Counted from the stretch's first letter, positions 1 through 7,688 are shown. The stretch: DNA of 11,080 nt from Candidatus Hydrogenedentota bacterium (GCA_903822375.1 CAIJOU010000099.1:1-11080), one strand, 5' to 3'. The notes: generated by a model from the letters alone, not told the origin. Made by a program: numbers and translations.

Positions 1-3000
1 AACACGCTGATCTGCGCCACCACGGAGGGCTATATGGTCGAGGTGACCGCAGCGGGCCAGGTCGTTTGGGAGTACATCAATCCGGTGACCGCCGACGGGG
101 TTGTGACGGACATCGGCGATCGGTTGCCGATGACCAACGCCGCGCCGCGCGCATACCGCTATGGAACCGGGTTCGCCGGTTTCCAAGGACACGACATGAC
201 CCCTGGGCTGACCATCGCGGGACGCAATCCCGCCGCAAGCACGCCGCCGACCATTACGCAGACCTCGCAGGCGCCAATAGCGCCGACGGCGGCAGACGCG
301 GTGTGGGTCACATCCAACATCGCCACCAGTACAACCATTTCCCAGGCCACGCTCACGTATAATTCTGGAACCGGCACAGGCCAGACGTCGACGGTTTTCT
401 CGGAGACGATGGGGGCTGCGGCCGCCAAGCCGTGGACCGGTGGCGGCTGTGACAATCTCTGGACGGTAACGGTGCCGTCGGGCCAGGCCGTCGAACAGCG
501 GACCGGGTCAAACTACGGCACCGGAAACCCCTGCGGCCTGGAGTTCCATGTCGGAACCGCCAACCTGACGGACACCATGGTGACGACCACGAACGCCATC
601 AATGCGGCGGGGACATCCGGTTATGTCGAGTTCTGGATTACGGCTGCCGGTCTCACCGGAACGCAGGGGTGGACCTTCCAACTCGATTCGGGAAGCGGCT
701 TTGTCACGCGGCTCAGCGAACTGACCGCGAACAGCCACGCCTGGCAGTTGTATCACTACGACCTGGCACCCGCGGAGCTGACCGCAGGCCTGAAGATGCG
801 CTTCCAATTCTGTGGGGGGACGGGCGACCCGCGCGTGGACTTGGACCAGATTACACTGGCCGTAACGTCCGGCTCCGGCGGCAGCCCGGTCACGGTCACC
901 ATGTACGACGACGGCGCCCACAACGACGGCGCGTCGGGCAACGGTGTCTACGGAGCGCAAATCCCGGCGTTTCCCGCCGGCACGACGGTGGACTATTACG
1001 TCACCGCAACGGACAGCGCGGCCCTTACATTAACCGACCCGTCCGATGCACCGGCAACGACCTATTCATACACCGTTGGCAACGGGGCTGAAGGTGAAGG
1101 CGAAGGTGAGACGGAGGTTGCAATAGGCACCATGGTCTACATTCCCGGCGGGCAGTTTGACATGGGTGACCATTTCGGCTTTGTTGACCCTGACCATCCC
1201 ACGGATGAAATGCCCATACACACGGTAAATATCTCATCGATGTACATATCCAACACGCTGCTCACTTGCAGCGCCTATTGCGCGTATCTTAACGCAGCCC
1301 TCGCTAGCGGGCTGATTGAAGTGCGGTCGGGCACGGTTTACGCCGTCGGCGGCTCAGACATGTACTATGAAACCACCTCGGCGGTTCCCCTGTCGGTGAT
1401 TACATACAGCAACAACACGTTCACTGTTCGCAGCGGACGGGAGAATCATCCCATCACGGGCATCCGGTGGTTCGGCGCGGTTGCCTACTGCAACTGGCTC
1501 AGCGCCCGCGAGGGCTATATCCCCTGTTACGACCTTGCCACGGGCGCATGTGATTTTACCAAGAATGGCTACCGGCTGCCGACGGAGGCCGAATGGGAAT
1601 ACGCGGCGCGCGGCGGACAGTACAATCCCTATTACCAGTTTCCGTGGGGCAATGACACCAACGCCGACGGCAGGCTTTCCAACTGGCAGGGCTCCGGCGA
1701 TCCCTGGGAAGACGGCGACTATCCCCACACCACGCCGGTCGGCTTCTACAACGGCGCGCTCCACTCAAAATCTGCGCACAATTGGCCTGCCGCCGACGCC
1801 ACCTACCAGACACGGGACGGCTCGAATGCGTACGGCCTGTATGACATGGCGGGCACTGTCTGGGAATGGGTGAACGACTGGTATTCGAACACGTACTACC
1901 AGTATTGCGTGGACAACGGTGTGATTGACAACCCGCCCGGCCCCGCTGCCGGCGACATCATGCAGGACAACCTGCCGTGGCGCGCCATGCGCGGCGGGAC
2001 GTGGTGGAACGGCGGCGGCCAGCAGTTCTACGGGTACAGCCGCGTCTCCAACCGCGACCCTTCCTGGTCTCTCGGCGGTTCGCCCGACGGCAACGCCGAC
2101 TCCGCCTGGCTACAGGTCGGCTTCAGGATCATGCGGCCCTCCCGCACGACCCAAACGATGGGCCTGTTCCTGAACACGGGAAGCGCCTTCAACGGGTATA
2201 CCCTGATGGCGCCCATGCACTACACACGGACGTACCTGATCAACAATGCGGGCCTTGTCGTGCACACCTGGGACAGCACCTCCGAACCCGGGCGAACCGC
2301 CTACCTGCTCGAGAACGGCCACATGATCCGCGCCGGTTCCGTCATGAACGGCGGACCGTCGACCGGCGGCGGCGAAGGCGGACGCATTGACGAATATGAC
2401 TGGGACGGCAACCTGGTTTGGCAGCTTACCTATGTTTCCGACAACTACATCGCGCACCACGATTTCAAGAAACTGCCCAATGGGAACGTGATTATTCTTG
2501 TGTCAGAGAAGAAGTCCTATGCGGAGGTCGTCGCTGCGGGGTTCAACCCGGCGCTGTTGGACAACCAGATCTCGTCGCAGGGCTACATGCTTCCCGACAG
2601 CATAGTCGAGGTCCAGCCGACGCTGCCGTCGGGCGGGACCGTCGTGTGGGAATGGCACGTGTGGGACCACCTGATCCAGGATTTCAACGCCGCCAAGAAC
2701 AACTACGGCACCGTTGCGTCCCACCCAGAACTGATTGATGCCAATGGTACGGGGGGCCGTATTGTGCAATTCTGGAACCACATGAATTGCCTTGACTACA
2801 ACGCCGATTTGGACCAGATCGTGATGAGCGTTCGAGGGAACAGCGAACTTTGGGTCATTGACCATAAAACGACCACGGCCCAGGCGGCCGGCCATACCGG
2901 CGGACGGTATAACAAGGGCGGCGACTTGCTGTATCGCTGGGGAAATCCCGCGCAATACAAGACCGGAACTGCGGCAAGCCAGGTGTTCCTTCAGCAGCAT

Positions 3001-3876
3001 TGCACGGAGTGGATAGACGCCGGCTGTCCCGGCGCAGGCAACATCATAGTCTTCAACAATGGCATCAGTCGCGGCTACTCCACAATTGATGAGATTGTGC
3101 CCCCGGTTGACGGCTCAGGAGCCTACAGTCTAACCGCGGGGTCCGCCTATGGCCCCAGTTCCTATGCTTGGCGGTACACGGCGCCCAACCCCACCGATTT
3201 CTACTCGGCCGAGATCTCCGGAGCGCAACGCTTGCCCAACGGGAACACGTTAATCTGTGAAGGAGTGAAAGGCAACCTGTTCGAGGTGACGCAAACGGGC
3301 CAGATGGTGTGGCATTATGTGTGCCCTGTCACGAACTCGGGACCCATGACACAAGGCGACACGATTCCCGAGGACCCGGCCGGCGTTATTGACACGCAGT
3401 ACATGAACGCAGTCTTCCGCGTTTACCGGTATCCCGCAACCTACCCGGGCCTCGTCGGAAGAGACTTAACCCCCTCAGGCACCATAGAGATACCCGTTTC
3501 AGGCACCCTTTCCGTAACCTTCACCGCATCGCCGACCTTGGGCAAGCCCCCCCTGACGGTCCAGTTCTCCGGATGGGCGGTCGGCGGCCAGCAGATAGTG
3601 GATTGGGAATGGGATTTTGGCGACGGCACCATCGAGCAGGGCAACGAACCCAATCCCTTGCACGTATACACGGAGGCGGGAATCTATACCGTATCTGCCA
3701 CGGCGACCGGTCTTTCCGACAGCGCCATGGCGGTCAGGCGGGATCTAATCCAAGTGAGCCAAACGCTTTCCGCAGGCCGGCCCGAAGTGCTCGGGGTATT
3801 GGCCGCCCTGCTGGCGCTGTTGGGGACCGTGCTGCTTCAAAGGCATCCGCGCGTGAAGCGGGGGACGAAGCAATGA
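1..3876 (+). CDS. Giant anchored surface protein: tandem arylsulfotransferase-like propellers with FGE-fold and PKD domains (5' partial)
   Basis: The frame is open from base 1, so the start lies upstream; 1291 residues are visible (numbered here from base 1). Residues 1-75 (NTLIC, EVT, GQVVWEY, YRYG) match the end of the later propeller, so they are the tail of a first ASST-like domain. Residues 97-345 form an Ig-like domain with a YDDGAHNDGA turn, interrupted by a jelly-roll-like insert at about 126-292. A GEGEGE linker (364-370) leads to an FGE-sulfatase-fold domain (377-714; LPTEAEWEYAARGG at 526-539, VGFR at 706-709). Residues 718-1160 are a full arylsulfotransferase-like beta-propeller with HHD at 819-821, HMN at 927-929, Arg945 and His1000. 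A PKD domain follows (1168-1252; WDFGDGT at 1203-1209). The end is a hydrophobic helix (1263-1280) plus a basic tail, a membrane anchor or sorting signal. The known family reaction is sulfuryl transfer from aryl sulfates to phenols outside the cytoplasm. The FGE-fold part lacks the catalytic cysteines. The true substrate is unknown. Confidence 0.85.
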   Translation, partial: NTLICATTEGYMVEVTAAGQVVWEYINPVTADGVVTDIGDRLPMTNAAPRAYRYGTGFAGFQGHDMTPGLTIAGRNPAASTPPTITQTSQAPIAPTAADAVWVTSNIATSTTISQATLTYNSGTGTGQTSTVFSETMGAAAAKPWTGGGCDNLWTVTVPSGQAVEQRTGSNYGTGNPCGLEFHVGTANLTDTMVTTTNAINAAGTSGYVEFWITAAGLTGTQGWTFQLDSGSGFVTRLSELTANSHAWQLYHYDLAPAELTAGLKMRFQFCGGTGDPRVDLDQITLAVTSGSGGSPVTVTMYDDGAHNDGASGNGVYGAQIPAFPAGTTVDYYVTATDSAALTLTDPSDAPATTYSYTVGNGAEGEGEGETEVAIGTMVYIPGGQFDMGDHFGFVDPDHPTDEMPIHTVNISSMYISNTLLTCSAYCAYLNAALASGLIEVRSGTVYAVGGSDMYYETTSAVPLSVITYSNNTFTVRSGRENHPITGIRWFGAVAYCNWLSAREGYIPCYDLATGACDFTKNGYRLPTEAEWEYAARGGQYNPYYQFPWGNDTNADGRLSNWQGSGDPWEDGDYPHTTPVGFYNGALHSKSAHNWPAADATYQTRDGSNAYGLYDMAGTVWEWVNDWYSNTYYQYCVDNGVIDNPPGPAAGDIMQDNLPWRAMRGGTWWNGGGQQFYGYSRVSNRDPSWSLGGSPDGNADSAWLQVGFRIMRPSRTTQTMGLFLNTGSAFNGYTLMAPMHYTRTYLINNAGLVVHTWDSTSEPGRTAYLLENGHMIRAGSVMNGGPSTGGGEGGRIDEYDWDGNLVWQLTYVSDNYIAHHDFKKLPNGNVIILVSEKKSYAEVVAAGFNPALLDNQISSQGYMLPDSIVEVQPTLPSGGTVVWEWHVWDHLIQDFNAAKNNYGTVASHPELIDANGTGGRIVQFWNHMNCLDYNADLDQIVMSVRGNSELWVIDHKTTTAQAAGHTGGRYNKGGDLLYRWGNPAQYKTGTAASQVFLQQHCTEWIDAGCPGAGNIIVFNNGISRGYSTIDEIVPPVDGSGAYSLTAGSAYGPSSYAWRYTAPNPTDFYSAEISGAQRLPNGNTLICEGVKGNLFEVTQTGQMVWHYVCPVTNSGPMTQGDTIPEDPAGVIDTQYMNAVFRVYRYPATYPGLVGRDLTPSGTIEIPVSGTLSVTFTASPTLGKPPLTVQFSGWAVGGQQIVDWEWDFGDGTIEQGNEPNPLHVYTEAGIYTVSATATGLSDSAMAVRRDLIQVSQTLSAGRPEVLGVLAALLALLGTVLLQRHPRVKRGTKQ

Positions 3877-3933
3877 AACTGAGGCTTGGATGAAATGGTC
3901 TATGGACGAAGACCAACGAATGGAACCGCTGCC

Positions 3934-3960
3934 ATGGCAAGAGAACTGAACCGGCGGGAG
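3934..3960 (+). other. Relict Tat-gene start (MARELNRRES) upstream of the glycoside hydrolase
   Basis: These 27 bases match the first 27 bases of the lyase-like gene at 5900-5926 at 23 positions and encode MARELNRRE against MARDMNRRE. In the lyase the twin-arginine pair is followed by a hydrophobic stretch. Here it runs into a polar sequence (SYGPDGRIEHAARCG) that cannot act as a Tat signal. The stretch is in frame with the downstream hydrolase, so a gene caller would probably extend the hydrolase start to here or to 3886. I infer a leftover of a duplicated or deleted Tat-signal gene start; chance is possible over so short a length. Confidence 0.4.
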
Positions 3961-3981
3961 AGCTACGGTCCCGATGGCCGC

Positions 3982-4070
3982 ATTGAACACGCCGCACGTT
4001 GCGGAACGTTCCACGCACTGCAAGAGCAGCGGAAGGGCACATTCTTGATGATTGAGCATGCCGGACGTTG
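3982..4070 (+). repeat. Imperfect 20-bp direct repeat flanking the hydrolase start
   Basis: Bases 3982-4001 (ATTGAACACGCCGCACGTTG) and 4051-4070 (ATTGAGCATGCCGGACGTTG) agree at 17 of 20 positions and lie 69 bases apart in the same frame, reading IEHAARC and IEHAGRC. The second copy sits directly after the preferred ATG and forms the start of the signal peptide. The first copy lies in the leader. This looks like a small local duplication; no function is evident. Confidence 0.5.
4031..4037 (+). promoter_or_regulatory. Ribosome binding site deciding the hydrolase start at 4048
   Basis: GGAAGGG ends 10 bases before the ATG at 4048. The lyase-like gene has the same arrangement: GGAAAGG (5883-5889) also ends 10 bases before its ATG at 5900. 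In both, GGAA begins 17 bases before the start codon. This parallel spacing, and the clean Sec signal peptide that begins at 4048, favour 4048 over the in-frame ATGs at 3886, 3895 and 3934. Confidence 0.55.
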
Positions 4071-5721
4071 TTTGGCGGCTTTCCTCATTGCGGCGCTCTT
4101 GGCGGGTGCGGCCACTGCGGAGACGCAACCCGTGACCACACCGGCAAACTGCGTCGTCGAAGTTTCCCTTGCGGCGGAGAAGCCATGTTCAAACCCCTTT
4201 GCTGACCTGACGGTGGACGCGCTGACTGCCGCGCCGGGCGGACAGGAGTTCAGGGTGCCCGCATTTTGGGCGGGCGGCAATCAGTGGCGTTTCCGCTATG
4301 CATCAGGAAGTATCGGCACGCACACGTATCGCACCGAGTGCTCCGATGCCACCGACCCCGGATTGCACGGCGTCAAGGGGACGATTGAAGTTGTTCGCTA
4401 TGCAGGCGACAACCCGCTCTTTCTTCACGGTCCGATTCGGGCGGTCAAAGACCAAGGGCACTTTGAGCATGCCGACGGCACGCCGTTTTTCTGGCTTGGC
4501 GACACCTGGTGGAAATGCCTGTGCAAGCGAATGACCTGGGAGGGCTTTCAGGAACTGACCGCCGACCGCAGGGCCAAGGGTTTCTCCGTGATACAGATTG
4601 TCTGCGGGCCTTATCCGGACGAAAAGTTCTTCCAGCCAAGCTGGGAGAATGAAGGGGGGCAGCCTTATCTGGCACAGGACCTGAGCGTGATCAACCCGGA
4701 GTATTTTGAGCATGCGGACAGGCGGCTCAAACATCTCGTGGACTCCGGAATTGTTCCGGCGATTGTCGGTGCATGGGGGCGCGGCGACTGCAACAGCATG
4801 GAGGCTTTTGGGCCTGTCAGTCTCAAGCGGCACTGGCGTTATCTGATTGCGCGTTACGGTGCCTATCCGGTGACTTGGGTCCTTGCGGGGGAAATCGCGG
4901 ATGAAACCAAGTGGGGTGCGGGACCGTGGGCTGAAATCGCAAAATACGTAAGAGCGATTGACCCGTACAGGCATCCGCTTACCTGTCACACGGGCAAGGG
5001 ACGCCGCGGCGCGGAGGCCGATGTCAGCCTGATTGATTTTGACATGGTCGGCGGGAATCATGACGAACGGCTCGCCATTGCGGATGAGACGCTTGCCCTT
5101 CTCACCTCCGCCCGCGCGAAGAAGCCCGCCATGCCGGTACTGTGCGGCGAAACGTGCTATGAGGGGCACATGCAGCAGGGGTACGGAGACGTTCAGCGGC
5201 ATATCTTCTGGATGAACTTGCTGAGCGGCGCCGCCGGCCACACCTATGGCGCGGCGGGAATCTGGCATGCGGGCGTGCAAGGCGACCATGGGAATTGGGG
5301 GGCCTGGGGCGGCCAGCCCTATGACTGGACAACCTGGAAGGAAGGAATGGGCTATCCCGGCTCAACCCAGTTGGGGATTGGGAAGACACTGCTGGAGCAA
5401 TACCCATGGTGGCGTTTCGAGCCGCATCCGGAATGGGCGCCGGGCTGCTTTGTATCCGGCATTCCCGGCGAGGTGAGGTTTGTCTACCTGCCGCGGCGCA
5501 ATATCTATAACTGGGACGGCCCGGAGGTCAAGGGTCTCGATCCGGATGTGGACTGGCACGCGTACTACTTCGATCCGGCAACGGGCCGGAAGTTTGATCA
5601 GGGAACGATTAAGGCCGTTGCAGGAACGGGCGACAAGGATAAAAAGCCTGTCACCTTCAAGAAGAACGTTCCGTCCCCTCAGGACTGGGTGCTGGTCGTA
5701 GAGAACGCCGCAAAGAAGTGA
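4048..5721 (+). CDS. Secreted DUF4038-type glycoside hydrolase (GH140/apiosidase-like) with DUF5060 and C-terminal collagen-bind-2 domain
   Basis: 557 residues from the ATG at 4048. Residues 1-24 are a Sec signal peptide (hydrophobic AAFLIAALLAG, then ATA before Glu25). Residues about 34-115 fit the DUF5060 Ig-like domain. Residues about 118-430 fit the DUF4038 TIM barrel, with FFWLGDTWW near 148-155, and glutamates Glu282 (WVLAGEIADE) and Glu368 (LCGETCYEG) as likely acid/base and nucleophile candidates. Residues about 470-554 (RFVYLPRR, WHAYYFDPATGR, DWVLVVEN) fit the small C-terminal beta domain named collagen-bind-2. The order is typical of the family, whose characterised GH140 members cleave apiose-containing side chains of pectic rhamnogalacturonan II; many DUF4038 proteins have unknown substrates. 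A longer in-frame start (3886) exists but would bury the signal peptide. It follows the surface protein by 171 bases and precedes the lyase-like gene by 178 bases, so co-transcription is possible. Fold confident, substrate not. Confidence 0.85.
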   Translation: MIEHAGRCLAAFLIAALLAGAATAETQPVTTPANCVVEVSLAAEKPCSNPFADLTVDALTAAPGGQEFRVPAFWAGGNQWRFRYASGSIGTHTYRTECSDATDPGLHGVKGTIEVVRYAGDNPLFLHGPIRAVKDQGHFEHADGTPFFWLGDTWWKCLCKRMTWEGFQELTADRRAKGFSVIQIVCGPYPDEKFFQPSWENEGGQPYLAQDLSVINPEYFEHADRRLKHLVDSGIVPAIVGAWGRGDCNSMEAFGPVSLKRHWRYLIARYGAYPVTWVLAGEIADETKWGAGPWAEIAKYVRAIDPYRHPLTCHTGKGRRGAEADVSLIDFDMVGGNHDERLAIADETLALLTSARAKKPAMPVLCGETCYEGHMQQGYGDVQRHIFWMNLLSGAAGHTYGAAGIWHAGVQGDHGNWGAWGGQPYDWTTWKEGMGYPGSTQLGIGKTLLEQYPWWRFEPHPEWAPGCFVSGIPGEVRFVYLPRRNIYNWDGPEVKGLDPDVDWHAYYFDPATGRKFDQGTIKAVAGTGDKDKKPVTFKKNVPSPQDWVLVVENAAKK

Positions 5722-5899
5722 AGCGGATTATCATGAAACACACCCTCCTTGAGTACCATGTTCTCACAATGGTGCGGGTGGTTCGTCCACGCGTGCCTGC
5801 GGGCAAGAAATCAGCGAAAGAGAAGAGTCTTCGGTTCTCCGTCGGATGGTTCTCAACCGGGCGGAGCATGGACGCATATTCAGGAAAGGCGCAAACATC
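5722..5899 (+). other. 178-bp intergenic leader without a recognisable gene
   Basis: The space between the hydrolase stop and the lyase-like start holds no protein I recognise. A frame open from 5718 to 5915 gives a basic peptide with no domain, signal or family resemblance and overlaps the downstream start, so I do not call it. The lyase frame is itself open back to 5846, but the extra residues (MVLNRAEHGRIFRKGANI) would push the Tat motif away from the N-terminus. I see no rho-independent terminator and no convincing promoter. Confidence 0.5.
5882..5889 (+). promoter_or_regulatory. Ribosome binding site for the lyase-like gene
   Basis: AGGAAAGG is a good Shine-Dalgarno match ending 10 bases before the ATG at 5900. 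It supports 5900 over the upstream in-frame ATG at 5846, which has no comparable site, and over the ATG at 5912, which would still retain NRRE. Confidence 0.6.
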
Positions 5900-7594
5900 A
5901 TGGCACGAGACATGAACCGGCGAGAGGCGATGGCGTTGGGACTCGCCTCAGCGTTTGCCCTGTCGATGCCGGCCCGGGCGGCGGGCAAGGCTGCGGCGGG
6001 CGGGGCGGTTCCCACGATGGTGCAGATGCACGACGCGAGGCTTCCGGGCAGGCTGGAAGGGCAGGTGACGGATGCGCAGAGCCGCTGGTGCGGCGGCGTT
6101 CCGGACCAGTGGGGCATTCATTACTGCCACACCGCCGCGGAACTGCTGCGCGATTGCGCGGCGTCGTACTATCATCCGCAGTCCGCGCATCATGCCAGTC
6201 CGGCGCTCCTGGAGCAGATGAAACTGCTGGCGGGTTTCCTGACGCGCTGTCAGAACGCCGAGGGGAACATTGACCTGTTTGCCACCAACTTCAATTCCCC
6301 GCCGGACACGGGGTTTGTGGTGCATGAAGTGGGCACCGCCGCGAAGCTGGCGCAAATGAACGGGGATAAGGCCGTGTTGTCGTTCCTCCGGGACTTCCTG
6401 CTCCGTGCCGGCCAGGGCCTGTCCAAGGGGGGCATTCACACCCCCAATCACCGCTGGGTGGTTTCGTCAGCGCTGGCCCAAATCAACGACCTCTTCCCCG
6501 ACCCGCAGTATGTCGCGCGCATTGACCAGTGGCTTGCCGAGGGCATCGACATCGACGAAGAGGGGCAGTACACCGAGCGAAGCACCGCCGGCTACAACGC
6601 CGTGGTGAACGACGCGCTGGTGGTGATGGCGTACAAACTGAAGCGTGACGAATTGCTGGAGCCGGTCCGAAAGAATCTGGACGCCATGGCCTACCTGCTT
6701 CACTCCGACGGCGAAGTCGTGACCGAAATATCGCGCAGGCAGGATCTGAACTCTCGGGGGACGATGGACAAGTATTGGTTTGCACTGCGCTACATGGCGG
6801 CCCGCGACGGCAACGGCTTGTACGCTTCGATGTTCAATATGGTGAAACCCGAAAGCGCCGTACTGGCCAAGGTGATGGAGTATCCGGAACTGGAGAAAGC
6901 GCTGGCCGCCGCGACGCCCGTCCCCGACAACTACGAGAAGGACTATCCGATTTACGGGGTCACCCGTATTCGACGGGGGAAGACGAGCGCGACCATCCTG
7001 CAAAAGAACAACAGCCGGTGGGTTTCCCTGCGGCGCGGTGCGGCGGTGATCAACGCGGTGCGTTTCGCAAGCGCCTTCTTCGGAAAGGGACAGTTTGTCC
7101 CCGTGTCGTTTGAAAAGCGCGACGGCGCGTATCATTTCAAGCAGACATTGCGCGGCGCATACATGCAGCCCATCACCGATCCGGGCCTGTTGCCCGTGCG
7201 CCCCGAAGCCTGGTCCGACCTGACTTCAAAACGCAGGGGATCGCAAATCTGCAAACTTGCCTATGAAGCGGGCATCCGCGAAACGGAGCAGGGCTTTGAA
7301 ATCACCATCAGCGCCCAGGGCACGGACAATGTTCCTTTCGCCGTGGAGATTAACCTGCGCGAAGGCGGAGAACTGACCGGGGTTTCGGCGACACCCAACA
7401 CGGGTGATGCCTTTCTGCTCAAGGAGGGTTTTGCCGAATACCGCATGGGCGGCGACGGTTTTCGCTTTGGCCCGGGAAAGGCCGAGCACGCCTGGGTGCA
7501 GATGCGCGGCACCGAGGGCAAACTGTCCGGTCCCAGCGTTTACCTGACCGGCTACACGCCCTTCCAGCACACGCTGACTTTTCAAACACTCTAG
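5900..7594 (+). CDS. Tat-exported polysaccharide-lyase-like protein (alpha/alpha toroid plus beta-sandwich)
   Basis: 564 residues from the ATG at 5900. The N-terminus MARDMNRREAMALGLASAFA is a twin-arginine signal (RR, then a hydrophobic stretch and the PARA-AG region), so the protein is probably exported folded. Residues about 55-320 are helix-rich with repeated W/L-rich segments, as in alpha/alpha toroids. GIHTPNHRW (178-186) supplies an adjacent Asn183-His184, and EEGQYTERSTAGYN supplies Tyr224 and Tyr232. This Asn-His-then-Tyr arrangement recalls heparinase II/III-like and PL17-like lyases, where Asn neutralises the uronate and Tyr/His act as acid/base. Residues about 340-564 look like the C-terminal beta-sandwich of these enzymes (for example VSLRRGAAVINAVRF, GFEITISAQG). 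I cannot assign a PL family and the substrate is unknown. It could instead be a non-catalytic relative. It lies 178 bases behind the DUF4038 hydrolase and converges on the sigma-fusion gene. Confidence 0.65.
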   Translation: MARDMNRREAMALGLASAFALSMPARAAGKAAAGGAVPTMVQMHDARLPGRLEGQVTDAQSRWCGGVPDQWGIHYCHTAAELLRDCAASYYHPQSAHHASPALLEQMKLLAGFLTRCQNAEGNIDLFATNFNSPPDTGFVVHEVGTAAKLAQMNGDKAVLSFLRDFLLRAGQGLSKGGIHTPNHRWVVSSALAQINDLFPDPQYVARIDQWLAEGIDIDEEGQYTERSTAGYNAVVNDALVVMAYKLKRDELLEPVRKNLDAMAYLLHSDGEVVTEISRRQDLNSRGTMDKYWFALRYMAARDGNGLYASMFNMVKPESAVLAKVMEYPELEKALAAATPVPDNYEKDYPIYGVTRIRRGKTSATILQKNNSRWVSLRRGAAVINAVRFASAFFGKGQFVPVSFEKRDGAYHFKQTLRGAYMQPITDPGLLPVRPEAWSDLTSKRRGSQICKLAYEAGIRETEQGFEITISAQGTDNVPFAVEINLREGGELTGVSATPNTGDAFLLKEGFAEYRMGGDGFRFGPGKAEHAWVQMRGTEGKLSGPSVYLTGYTPFQHTLTFQTL

Positions 7595-7688
7595 TTAAAC
7601 GGCGGCGAAAATCATCCGGTCTTCTGCATTCGCTGGTTTGGCGTGGCGGCGCGCCGCAACCGGCGTCATTTGGCATGAGGAGCGCCGC
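7595..7688. other. Convergent junction with a 12-bp GC palindrome
   Basis: The lyase-like gene and the sigma-fusion gene converge here across 94 bases. GCGGCGCGCCGC at 7646-7657 is a perfect 12-bp palindrome with no spacer, so it makes a poor hairpin. No T-tract follows on either strand, so a classical bidirectional intrinsic terminator is not supported. Confidence 0.4.

Noticed and set aside
1129..2142. Sulfatase-activating (formylglycine-generating) enzyme domain
   Set aside because: The catalytic cysteine pair expected after the RGG motif is missing and no sulfatase gene is in the window, so only the fold is supported.
4303..5289. 328-codon minus-strand open frame inside the hydrolase
   Set aside because: It lies wholly opposite the well-supported DUF4038 coding sequence, shows no family resemblance, and is expected by chance in GC-rich DNA.
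5851..5880. Similarity of the lyase leader (AACCGG, GGAG, ATGG-CGCAT) to 3946-3985
   Set aside because: The matching blocks need gaps to align and are short and GC-rich. I cannot distinguish this from chance by eye.
5846..5899. N-terminal extension of the lyase-like protein to the ATG at 5846
   Set aside because: It would bury the twin-arginine motif behind 18 residues and lacks a ribosome binding site, whereas 5900 has a well-spaced AGGAAAGG.
7621..7680. Short plus-strand peptide CIRWFGVAARRN resembling GIRWFGAVAYCN of the FGE-fold domain
   Set aside because: Only the IRWFG core and isolated residues agree, the frame closes at once and no other FGE motif is nearby, so it is probably coincidence and not a gene remnant.
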